A DNA stretch of 29,703 bases, taken from positions 1-29,703 of the forward strand of contig CAZQLE010000019.1 of NCBI GenBank assembly GCA_964593905.1, given 5' to 3'. Below, one piece after another: positions 23,172 to 29,703 of this stretch. How positions within the stretch are numbered: the stretch's first letter is position 1; each line of letters begins with the position of its first letter. The translations under genes and the position numbers were made by a program. The notes beneath the pieces are model-generated. The model searched no databases. It saw only the letters and a list, made by a program, of their open reading frames with translations, and was not told the DNA's origin. The DNA comes from CAZQLE01 sp964593905. Its GTDB lineage: Bacteria > Chloroflexota > Anaerolineae > Anaerolineales > Anaerolineaceae.

Positions 23172-23568
23172 CTGTGTTTTCTGACCTGGCAGAATCTTCT
23201 GGCACCCCGGGCTGCATCAACGGCGGCGGCAAAATGCTGGCCTCGGTATGCACCTCTTTCGCAACTGCTCTTGCTTCTTCACCCACCGAGTTCATCACCG
23301 AGCGCGCTTCTTGCCGAATTTGACGATTTGTTTCATTAACTTCGCGCATCGTCTCTTCAATGCCGGCTTCACGGGCAAACCGGGTGGGAATTTCGCGAAT
23401 CTCCTGGCTGGTGCGCATAAAATCGCGCCAGATGGGCGACCGAACGACTTTTGCAATCGTCTGCCCAATTTTACGAGCCGAGTTTAACATACCCTCCGGT
23501 CCCAGCACAACCAGCGCCAGGATCAGGATGAAAATCAACTCCAATGGGCCAATATTGAAAATTTCCAT
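23161..23568 (-). CDS. tatB: Twin-arginine translocase subunit TatB-like
   Basis: A 135-residue protein with an N-terminal transmembrane helix, MEIFNIGPLELIFILILALVVLGPEGM. The IGPLEL start with an early glutamate (E10) and the GP hinge are typical of TatB. A long amphipathic helix follows, then a charged, probably disordered tail (about 115-135). TatB binds twin-arginine precursors together with TatC. Length and tail suit TatB better than TatA. It is the last gene of the tat operon. The ribosome-binding site is weak. Confidence 0.85.
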   Translation of the reverse strand: MEIFNIGPLELIFILILALVVLGPEGMLNSARKIGQTIAKVVRSPIWRDFMRTSQEIREIPTRFAREAGIEETMREVNETNRQIRQEARSVMNSVGEEARAVAKEVHTEASILPPPLMQPGVPEDSARSENTEQP

Positions 23569-23619
23569 CTTAAGTTGAAATAACCATTAAATCAGAGCCA
23601 TCTGAAACCAGCATTCAGA

Positions 23620-23805
23620 TTAACGTGCAGACTTGCTGTTATCAGAAGACTCAGCATCATCCTTTTTTTCATCACTCTTAAGACCATCCTTAAAAGCGCG
23701 GATGCCGCTCCCCATTTCGCCGGCGATCTTGCTGATTCGGCCCACCCCAAAGAGCAATACCACGATAATCAAAACAACAATAATTTCCCAACCACTGAAA
23801 TTCAT
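23620..23805 (-). CDS. tatA: Twin-arginine translocase subunit TatA
   Basis: A 61-residue protein: a short transmembrane helix (WEIIVVLIIVVLLFG), the FG hinge, an amphipathic helix (RISKIAGEMGSGIRAFKDGL) and an acidic, Lys/Ser-rich tail. This is the standard TatA/E layout; TatA oligomers form the transport pore for folded proteins. The ATG is preceded by GGAGGATGA, an excellent site. It lies between tatC and tatB in the same transcript. Confidence 0.92.
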   Translation of the reverse strand: MNFSGWEIIVVLIIVVLLFGVGRISKIAGEMGSGIRAFKDGLKSDEKKDDAESSDNSKSAR

Positions 23806-23872
23806 TTCATCCTCCGATTCGAAACAAGAAGGTTAAAGGGTAACCATTGACCAATTCAATTATATCACGGGC

Positions 23873-24625
23873 CTATGCTCTGGGTCGGGCGACTGCCGCC
23901 AGCAGGATACTGAAAAAATACAACGCCAGCAGCGGCGCCATTAGCAGGGCCATGTTCACGGGGTCGGGGGTTGGCGTGATCACCGCAGCCAACACCGCAA
24001 TCACCACCACCGCGATGCGCCACTGCTTTAACAGCATACTGGCCGAGACCAACTGGAGTTTTGCCAGAATAAACACCACCAGGGGCATTTCAAAAATAAC
24101 CCCCACCCAGAACATTAAATTGGTGACAAACTGAACATAGTTCGTCAGCCGCACCCGGGTCTGCACACCCAAAAAGTTGGTCAAAAAAGGAATTGCGGCT
24201 GGCAACATCACAAAAAAGGAAAAAGCCACCCCGCCCACAAACATGATTGTCGCAAACGGGATCGACCCCAGCACCCAGCGTTTCTCACGGATGGTCAGAC
24301 CCGGCAGCACAAACGCCAACAATTGATAGAGCACAAAAGGGAACGCAATGATAAACCCGCTTAGCAGCGCGATGCGCATAAAAACGCCCAGGTTCTCTGT
24401 CAACTCGATGGATTGAAGGTTTTGCAACCCGCCCACCGGCATCGCCAGCCAGCGAATGAAATAGCGTTCGGTCAGGGTAAAGCTGGCCACCACTGCCACA
24501 GCCAGCCCGATCAGCGCTTTTAACAGCCGGACGCGCAGCTCGCGAAAATGATCCCAGAGCGTGCCCTCTTCATCCACAGCAGCAGCGGGGTCTACCTTAG
24601 GCGCAGTTTGTTTTGAGGTTGCCAT
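23873..24625 (-). CDS. tatC: Twin-arginine translocase subunit TatC
   Basis: A 250-residue inner-membrane protein with six hydrophobic segments. LWDHFRELRVRLLKAL near residue 24 is the TatC N-terminal signature with the conserved glutamate that contacts the twin-arginine signal. FPFVLYQLLAFVLPGLTIREKRW (about 100-123) and ITPTPDPVNM (near 215) are also diagnostic. TatC is the signal-peptide receptor. It starts 9 bp after the histidine phosphatase gene, whose end supplies an AAGGTGA site. Confidence 0.95.
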   Translation of the reverse strand: MATSKQTAPKVDPAAAVDEEGTLWDHFRELRVRLLKALIGLAVAVVASFTLTERYFIRWLAMPVGGLQNLQSIELTENLGVFMRIALLSGFIIAFPFVLYQLLAFVLPGLTIREKRWVLGSIPFATIMFVGGVAFSFFVMLPAAIPFLTNFLGVQTRVRLTNYVQFVTNLMFWVGVIFEMPLVVFILAKLQLVSASMLLKQWRIAVVVIAVLAAVITPTPDPVNMALLMAPLLALYFFSILLAAVARPRA

Positions 24626-24634
24626 TTCACCTTA

Positions 24635-25336
24635 TCAGGTAATCAGAGTATCGGGCAGAAAATCAACCCGGTTTAGAAAAGCTACATTGGTAAATTCAGG
24701 GTAAAAATCGATCCGGGTGATCCCCACATTATTCATCAAAAACCAGTTTGCCTGCGATTCTGGCAAACCCAGAATCACACCCAGCAATTGATGATAAAAA
24801 GCGCCATGTGTAACCACCGCCACCCGGTCGGGGGTATTGCCGTGGCGCTGCATCAATTCGGCAAATACGCGTTCAGCCCTTGGCCGGCGCGCTTCAAGCG
24901 CTTCAAAAGGCCGATTCCACCAGCCCGCCTCGGTCAAAGTTTCAGGCAGTTTCAAATTCGGAAAGTTTTGTTCAAAAAAAGAACGCGGTTTTCCGGGCAG
25001 CCCCAGCGGGTTTCCTTCCGTTTCTTCAAGATAAATCCCGCCGCATTCATGAAAATCAACCCAGGCCTCCAGGTCACAGCCCACCGCTTGAGCAACCATC
25101 CAGGCCGTTTTCACTGCCCGCTGCATCAAACTGGTATAGAGATGGGTAAAGGTTTCAACCCCACGATGCGACTGCCGCTGATGAAAAACCTCCCGGTAGA
25201 ACCTGCCCAGATACTCTGCTTGCATCTGCCCGTGCTGGGTCAGGTCAGGGTCTTCATTTCTACCTTTCGAAGAGCCGGTAACATCCCATAAATGGTTGTT
25301 TGCAGATTGTGCGTGACGAATAAGATAAAGCTGCAT
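24635..25336 (-). CDS. Histidine phosphatase family protein (phosphoglycerate mutase-like)
   Basis: A 233-residue soluble enzyme. The N-terminal MQLYLIRHAQSANN has the RHxxS-type catalytic motif with H8 as phosphate acceptor. A second arginine is in MQRAVKTAW, an acidic residue in FHECGG, and the second catalytic histidine in VVTHGAFYHQLL near residue 175. Members hydrolyse phosphate from sugars, nucleotides or proteins; the substrate is not predictable. AAAGGA lies 8 nt before the ATG. It is the first gene of the tat operon, a placement I cannot explain functionally. Confidence 0.88.
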   Translation of the reverse strand: MQLYLIRHAQSANNHLWDVTGSSKGRNEDPDLTQHGQMQAEYLGRFYREVFHQRQSHRGVETFTHLYTSLMQRAVKTAWMVAQAVGCDLEAWVDFHECGGIYLEETEGNPLGLPGKPRSFFEQNFPNLKLPETLTEAGWWNRPFEALEARRPRAERVFAELMQRHGNTPDRVAVVTHGAFYHQLLGVILGLPESQANWFLMNNVGITRIDFYPEFTNVAFLNRVDFLPDTLIT

Positions 25337-25472
25337 ACCTACAATCCTTTCGGTTTAACATTCTAATTTTACTTGAAAATCGTTCCTGTTTGCAGCCGCT
25401 TTGAGAATCAATCTGGAACAATTTCTAGCACCTCCGTCGCGCAGATATATCTACCGAAAAAATAAAAGCATT

Positions 25473-25490
25473 CCATTTAAATGGTATAAT
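25473..25490 (+). promoter_or_regulatory. -10 element with adjacent 12-bp palindrome upstream of the FKBP gene
   Basis: TATAAT at 25485-25490 is directly preceded by the perfect palindrome CCATTTAAATGG (25473-25484). The palindrome fills the spacer region, where a repressor or a MerR-like activator could bind. The transcript leader would be about 57 nt. Confidence 0.45.
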
Positions 25491-25553
25491 CAACCAATTG
25501 TGTCAGCAACTGGCAAGCCAGTTATTTTTTGTGATTGTGAAATGGAGTGTTCT

Positions 25554-26108
25554 GTGAGCCCAAACGAAAAACCCGCTAAGATTGCGGACGACGTGGTCGT
25601 CACCCTCGATTATGTTCTGACTGTGGCCAGTGAAGTGGTCGATTCGTCAGAGGATTCCGACCCGGTTGAATTTTTACAGGGTCGTGGCAATATCATCACC
25701 GGCCTTGAAAAAGCGATTTACGGCATGAAAGTCGGCGACAAACTTTCAGTCGATATCCCCGCAGCCGAAGGCTACGGCGATATCGATCCTGAAGCCTTTA
25801 TGGATGTACCCCGCTCTGAATTCCCCGAAGATATCCCCCTGGAAGTCGGCGTGGAGCTTCAGATGGAAAATGAAGATGACGAAACCGTCACCGCGGTGAT
25901 CGAATCGGTCTCCAACGATTCCGTCCGCCTCGATTTCAACCATCCGCTGGCCGGCAAAGACCTGCACTTTGATGTGACTGTCCTCGATCTGCGCGAAGCC
26001 ACCGCCGAAGAGCTGGAACACGGCCACGTGCATTTTGAAGGTTTCGAAGAAGGCGAAGAAATCGAATTCTACGAAGATGACTTCGAAGAAGACGAAGAAG
26101 CCAAATAA
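25554..26108 (+). CDS. FKBP-type peptidyl-prolyl isomerase, SlyD-like
   Basis: A 184-residue cytoplasmic foldase. The FKBP halves (VVVTLDYVLTV, LQGRGNIITGLEKAIYGMKVGD, PAAEGYGDIDPEAF) flank the SlyD insert-in-flap domain, followed by NHPLAGKDLHFDVTVLDLREATAEELEHGHVH, a hallmark of SlyD. The C-terminal tail is Glu/Asp-rich rather than His/Cys-rich, so nickel handling as in E. coli SlyD is unlikely. The start is taken as GTG 25554 because GGAG lies 6 nt before it; ATG 25542, four codons earlier, is possible. A strong terminator follows. Confidence 0.9.
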   Translation: MSPNEKPAKIADDVVVTLDYVLTVASEVVDSSEDSDPVEFLQGRGNIITGLEKAIYGMKVGDKLSVDIPAAEGYGDIDPEAFMDVPRSEFPEDIPLEVGVELQMENEDDETVTAVIESVSNDSVRLDFNHPLAGKDLHFDVTVLDLREATAEELEHGHVHFEGFEEGEEIEFYEDDFEEDEEAK

Positions 26109-26132
26109 TTTCTGATAAAGAAATGCACCCTC

Positions 26133-26158
26133 AACGGGGCGGATCTCTCCGCCCCGTT
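26133..26158 (+). terminator. Intrinsic terminator after the FKBP gene
   Basis: An 11-bp GC-rich perfect stem, AACGGGGCGGA / TCCGCCCCGTT, with a 4-nt loop and a T-rich tail (TCTATTTCT). Confidence 0.88.
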
Positions 26159-26202
26159 TCTATTTCTCCACATCAGATTGCTTTATCTAAGATTTTTCCC
26201 TC

Positions 26203-26230
26203 TTGCGTCTAAATTTGATTGCAGTATGAT
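26203..26230 (+). promoter_or_regulatory. Possible promoter for the MFS gene
   Basis: TTGCGT (26203-26208), a 16-bp spacer and TATGAT (26225-26230), about 43 bp before the ATG at 26273. Moderate match only. Confidence 0.35.
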
Positions 26231-26272
26231 TCATCATCTGCATTAAAAACTTCACCGGGATCAGCGCCGCCT

Positions 26273-27505
26273 ATGAATTCATCTGCCGCCGAAAAAATAA
26301 AACGCCTGCCGCGCAATGTCTGGGCCGTCAGTCTGACCAGTTTCTTTATGGATATTTCCAGCGAAATGGTCATTAATGTTTTACCGCTCTTTCTTTCAAA
26401 TGTACTTGGCATTAAAACCAACCTGATTGGCGTCATCGAAGGCGTAGCCGAGGCTACCGCCAGCCTGCTAAAATTGTTCTCTGGCTGGCTCTCTGACCGG
26501 TTGGGGGGGCGCAAATGGCTGGCGGTGGCCGGGTATGCCTTATCTGCGCTTTCGAAACCATTTTTCTATTTCGCCAACACCTGGGGCCTGGTTGCCGGTG
26601 TTCGCTGGGCAGACCGGGTGGGCAAAGGAATTCGCACCGCCCCGCGTGATGCCCTGGTAGCCGATTCAATTCAACCAGAACAACGCGGGCTGGCTTTTGG
26701 CTTTGCGCGCGCGGCAGATACCGCCGGGGCAATGGTCGGGCTGCTGGTGGCGCTGCTCATCATCTGGCTTACCCAGTCGAGCGCAATTAAGCTCGAAGCC
26801 GACACTTTCCGTACCATTGTGCTCATCAGCCTGATCCCTGCCGTTCTGGCGGTCATCGCTCTGGCAGTCATCGCGCGCGATATTCCGGTCACAACCACAC
26901 GCGAGATGCCGCGTTTTGCCTTTAAATCATTGGGGAAGCCCTTTATTGTTTTTATGGTGATCGTGGGCCTGTTTGACCTCGGCAACTCATCAGATGCCTT
27001 TCTGGTGCTGCGCGCGCAGGAACGGGGCATCAGCGTTATCGGAATTCTGGTCATGCTGGTGATCTTTAACCTGATCTACACATTGATCTCAACCCCCGCC
27101 GGCGCCCTTTCAGATCGCGTCGGCCGCCGGAAAATGATCCTGGCGGGTTGGCTGGTCTACGGGTTCATCTATCTGGGTTTTGGGCTGGCCCAGGCTGCCT
27201 GGCATATCTGGGCGCTGTACATCCTGTATGGTTGCTATTACGGTCTGGCTTATGGTACAACCAAAGCGATGGTGGCAGACCTGGTGCCCGCCGAATTGCG
27301 TGGAACTGCATATGGCACCTATAATGCAGTACTCGGAATTCTTGACTTTCCGGCTTCTTTAATTGCCGGCCTGCTCTGGCAGGGCGCCGGTCGCTGGTCG
27401 GGGTTTGGCCCCTCGGCGCCTTTTCTGTTTGGCGCCGCAACCGCTTTTCTGGCCGCGCTGTTGATGTTCTTCTGGATGCCTTGCCCAAAAGCGATTGCAT
27501 CCTAA
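26273..27505 (+). CDS. Major facilitator superfamily transporter
   Basis: A 410-residue membrane protein with about 12 hydrophobic segments. MDISSEMVINVLPLFL near the N-terminus, the loop 2-3 motif GWLSDRLGGRKW (MFS motif A), DRVGKGIRTAPRDALVADS in the first half, and GALSDRVGRRKM in the second half are typical of an MFS subgroup annotated only as putative transporters or drug efflux proteins. The substrate is unknown. The ATG at 26273 is chosen over the upstream TTG at 26219 because the 18 extra residues are unlike a membrane protein start. A clear Shine-Dalgarno sequence is absent. A hairpin without a T-run separates it from the two-component genes. Confidence 0.88.
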   Translation: MNSSAAEKIKRLPRNVWAVSLTSFFMDISSEMVINVLPLFLSNVLGIKTNLIGVIEGVAEATASLLKLFSGWLSDRLGGRKWLAVAGYALSALSKPFFYFANTWGLVAGVRWADRVGKGIRTAPRDALVADSIQPEQRGLAFGFARAADTAGAMVGLLVALLIIWLTQSSAIKLEADTFRTIVLISLIPAVLAVIALAVIARDIPVTTTREMPRFAFKSLGKPFIVFMVIVGLFDLGNSSDAFLVLRAQERGISVIGILVMLVIFNLIYTLISTPAGALSDRVGRRKMILAGWLVYGFIYLGFGLAQAAWHIWALYILYGCYYGLAYGTTKAMVADLVPAELRGTAYGTYNAVLGILDFPASLIAGLLWQGAGRWSGFGPSAPFLFGAATAFLAALLMFFWMPCPKAIAS

Positions 27506-27508
27506 ACA

Positions 27509-27535
27509 TAATTGCCCGGCATGGTTGGGCAATTA
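27509..27535 (+). repeat. Hairpin between the MFS gene and the response regulator
   Basis: A 9-bp perfect inverted repeat, TAATTGCCC / GGGCAATTA, with a 9-nt loop in the 49-bp gap. There is no T-run after it, so it may be a weak terminator, an mRNA-stability element or a protein-binding site. Confidence 0.6.
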
Positions 27536-27554
27536 CGTCTGAAGCGAGAATATC

Positions 27555-28250
27555 ATGCCAAAACAAATTCTAATCGTCGATGATGATGCCTTGCTGCGCC
27601 GCAGCCTGGCCTATAACCTGGAACGTTCCGGCTATAAAGTCTTCACAGCCGCTTCAGCCAAAGATGCGCTTAATCAGGCCAACCGTGTCGCCCCTGATCT
27701 GGTGCTGCTGGATATTAATCTACCCGGCATGGACGGCCTGGAAGCGCTGAACGCCCTGCGACAGATCATCACCGCCCCGGTAATTTTTCTGACCGCCCGC
27801 CGCCGCGAACTGGATGAGGTGCTTGGCCTGGAGCTGGGCGCCGATGATTACATCACCAAGCCTTTCGATCTGGATATCTTGCTGGCACGCATTAAAGTAG
27901 TTCTGCGCCGCCAGATCCGCCATGTGGAACCCGGCGCACCCGGTGAACTTCAGGTCGGCGATCTGCGCCTTAACCCGGCTGCCCATGTGGCCGAACGAAA
28001 AGGACAGCCGCTGGAGCTTTCACCCCGCGAATTTGATCTGCTTCATGCGCTGACCTTGCAGGCCGGGAAGGTGATTCCGGCGGCAGATTTGCTCAATCAG
28101 GTCTGGGGGGCCGAGTTTGAAGGCCAGCCCCAGGTGTTATATGTCCACATTCGCTGGCTGCGCGAAAAAATAGAAGCAGACCCCGAACAGCCAATGCGTC
28201 TGATCACCATTCGCGGGGTCGGGTACAAGCTTGTTCCGCAGGAGGAGTAA
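27555..28250 (+). CDS. OmpR/PhoB-family response regulator
   Basis: A 231-residue transcription factor. The receiver domain (1-118) has the acidic pocket IVDDD (8-11), the phosphoacceptor D53 in LLLDINLPGMDG, the switch Thr in FLTARR and the conserved lysine in YITKPFD (near 104). The C-terminal winged helix (about 130-230) has LSPREFDLLHAL and VYVHIRWLREKIE-like text with the terminal IRGVGYKL. The sensor kinase follows at 28258, 7 bp after the stop codon. The target is unknown; a direct repeat after the kinase gene could be a binding site. Confidence 0.95.
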   Translation: MPKQILIVDDDALLRRSLAYNLERSGYKVFTAASAKDALNQANRVAPDLVLLDINLPGMDGLEALNALRQIITAPVIFLTARRRELDEVLGLELGADDYITKPFDLDILLARIKVVLRRQIRHVEPGAPGELQVGDLRLNPAAHVAERKGQPLELSPREFDLLHALTLQAGKVIPAADLLNQVWGAEFEGQPQVLYVHIRWLREKIEADPEQPMRLITIRGVGYKLVPQEE

Positions 28251-28257
28251 ATTAAAT

Positions 28258-29682
28258 ATGCGCAGCCTGCGATCGCGTCTCATCTTTAGCCATATTTTGC
28301 CAGTGATGATCACCGTACCGTTGATTGGTCTGGCATTCACCTATTTATTGCAAACCCAGGTGCTGCTGGATACGCTCACCCGTGAGGCGCGCAACCAGGC
28401 CGTGCTGCTGGTTGAATATACCAGTCAGCAGGTCGATCTCTGGTACAGCCCCGATAATGCCCGCGCCTTTGTCACCCGCATCAGCCCGCAGTTAAAATCG
28501 CGGGTGATGATGTTTGACAACCGGGGTAATTTGCTGGCGGCCAGCGACCCTTCCACGCTGTCTCCCAACGCTGCGCTGGATCTTCCCCGTCTGACCGATG
28601 CGCTTAAGGGCCAGGCGAGCCTCGAAATTGTTGACGAGCCCGAAAGCACCGGTGAAACCGTTCAGATGCTCACCCCGGTTACCGGCAGCAACGGTGAGAT
28701 TCTGGGAATTATTCGGTTAAACCTCCCGGTGGCCTCTTTTCAAGAAAGGATTGTGAACGCCCGCAGCGCGATGATCTGGGTGTTGGTGGGTGGTTTAATC
28801 CTCGGCGCCGGGCTGGGCTGGGTCCTGGCGGTTAGCATCGAAAGACCCCTGCACCGCACCACCCGCGCCCTCTCCGATCTTTCCAGCGGGCAGCGCCTTG
28901 AACCAGTCGCTGAAGAGGGCCCCGATGAACTGCGCATGTTGACCCGCGCCTTTAATACCCTTGCCGGGCGCCTTCAAACACTGCAAAACAGCCGGCGGCG
29001 GCTGCTGGCGAATCTGACCCACGAGCTTGGCCGTCCGCTGGGCGCCATGCGTTCTGCGGTCGATGCGCTTCAAAACGGCGCAGCCGAAGATGAAGCGCTG
29101 CGCAGCGAGATGCTGCTCGGCATCGGCGGCGAGGTGCGCCGTTTGGAGCGGCTGCTGGCCGATCTGGCAAGCCTGAACGATCAGGTGGTCGGCAGCCTGG
29201 AGCTGAACCGCAAGAACGTTGCTTTGCTGCCCTGGCTGCAACAGGTTCTGGTGCCCTGGCGCGAGGCTGCCCTGGAGAAAAAATTAATCTGGGAAGTTGA
29301 CATCCCCGCTGAACTTCCTATTTTGAACATCGATTCTGACCGCATAGCCCAGGCGCTGGGAAACCTGTTAAGCAATGCCGTCAAATACTCCCCCGCCGGG
29401 CAAAAAATTCGGGTTGAGGTTGCCGCCAGAGCAGAGCAGGTCACCATCGCCGTGCAAGATACCGGTCTGGGCGTTCCCGAGAGTGAACAGAAAGATATCT
29501 TTCTGGCTTTTCAACGCGGCTCTTCGGCCGGGAGGTTGAAAGAAGGCATGGGTCTGGGTTTAACCATTGCACAAGATCTGGTGCAGGCTCACGGCGGCAA
29601 GATCGATTTCTCATCTGAACCCAACAAAGGCAGCCGGTTTGTGATTGTGCTGCCCAGAAATGCGCCCGGACAGATTTCTTAA
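28258..29682 (+). CDS. Sensor histidine kinase, partner of the preceding regulator
   Basis: A 474-residue membrane kinase. TM1 is at about 8-32, an extracytoplasmic sensor region at about 33-160, TM2 at about 170-192 and HAMP at about 193-240. The HisKA box reads LTHELGRPLGAM (H255), with GR in place of the usual R-T before the proline. The ATPase domain has the N box (NLLSNAVKYSP), G1 (DTGLGVPE), and G2 (GMGLGLTIAQDLVQAHGG). The ATG at 28258 has AGGAGGAG about 10 nt upstream; a TTG at 28231 would overlap the regulator. The signal sensed is unknown. Confidence 0.93.
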   Translation: MRSLRSRLIFSHILPVMITVPLIGLAFTYLLQTQVLLDTLTREARNQAVLLVEYTSQQVDLWYSPDNARAFVTRISPQLKSRVMMFDNRGNLLAASDPSTLSPNAALDLPRLTDALKGQASLEIVDEPESTGETVQMLTPVTGSNGEILGIIRLNLPVASFQERIVNARSAMIWVLVGGLILGAGLGWVLAVSIERPLHRTTRALSDLSSGQRLEPVAEEGPDELRMLTRAFNTLAGRLQTLQNSRRRLLANLTHELGRPLGAMRSAVDALQNGAAEDEALRSEMLLGIGGEVRRLERLLADLASLNDQVVGSLELNRKNVALLPWLQQVLVPWREAALEKKLIWEVDIPAELPILNIDSDRIAQALGNLLSNAVKYSPAGQKIRVEVAARAEQVTIAVQDTGLGVPESEQKDIFLAFQRGSSAGRLKEGMGLGLTIAQDLVQAHGGKIDFSSEPNKGSRFVIVLPRNAPGQIS

Positions 29683-29696
29683 GCTCACCTTAAGCT
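29678..29696 (+). repeat. Direct repeat CTTAAGCT with 11-bp period, possible response-regulator site
   Basis: Two exact copies of CTTAAGCT start 11 bp apart (29678 and 29689), overlapping the kinase stop codon. One-helical-turn direct repeats are the usual arrangement for OmpR/PhoB-family regulators. The window ends 7 bp later, so further copies or a promoter cannot be seen. Confidence 0.45.
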
Positions 29697-29703
29697 TAAA
29701 TAC

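Noticed and set aside
1..29703. tRNA, rRNA, CRISPR, insertion sequence or prophage signals
   Set aside because: No cloverleaf-like segment, spaced repeats, transposase motif or phage structural gene was found by reading both strands; no computed search was possible.

Overview
This 29.7 kb window reads as ordinary chromosome of a free-living bacterium, most likely a member of the Chloroflexota (Anaerolineae-like). That placement is an inference from protein style: an archaeal-type thiolase, an AlkZ-related protein, CapA-like lipoproteins, a GYWKTH-motif exported protein and the whole FtsZ neighbourhood. No rRNA or other marker gene is present to confirm it. GC content looks to be in the mid 50s by eye (not calculated). 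I see no tRNA, rRNA, CRISPR array, insertion sequence or phage gene. About 27 protein genes cover most of the sequence.

Layout. 1-2205 (+): the end of a putrescine-type class III aminotransferase, then a sodium:solute symporter. 2288-4819 (-): thioredoxin reductase and a second class III aminotransferase. 4929-5366 (+): a DUF309 protein. 5368-9335 (-): a cyclase/kynurenine-formamidase-like hydrolase behind two tandem paralogous CapA-like lipoproteins. 9538-11678 (+): thiolase and an AlkZ-related protein. 11735-12991 (-): an exported GYWKTH-motif protein whose 3' end is frameshifted, driven by a near-perfect sigma-70-type promoter. 13541-17002 (+): a very large GH13 alpha-amylase-like protein. 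17130-18050 (-): an atypical SDR epimerase with a promoter placed for a leaderless mRNA. 18192-23122 (+): a six-gene run around an FtsZ. 23161-25336 (-): tatB, tatA, tatC and a histidine phosphatase. 25554-29682 (+): a SlyD-like FKBP isomerase, an MFS transporter, and an OmpR-type response regulator with its histidine kinase.

The most unusual part is 18192-23122. The order is a cytoplasmic TIM-barrel-like protein, FtsZ, a 72-aa soluble protein, a 73-aa single-pass membrane protein, a secreted TIM-barrel-like protein, and a membrane-anchored protein with faint LytR-CpsA-Psr resemblance. The first four genes are separated by 3-18 bp and the last two by 3 bp. The FtsZ has intact GTP-binding motifs and a C-terminal tail peptide, but the second aspartate of its catalytic T7 loop is histidine. 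No ftsA, ftsQ or mur gene is nearby, so this is probably an accessory FtsZ with low GTPase activity working with envelope proteins. That is the best candidate here for an undescribed system.

Secondary points of interest are the CapA-like pair with eroded metal-site residues, the frameshift with an internal terminator at 11735-11900, the GH13 enzyme lacking the region IV histidine, several start codons 6-7 nt behind a -10 element, and an 11-bp-period direct repeat just after the two-component operon.
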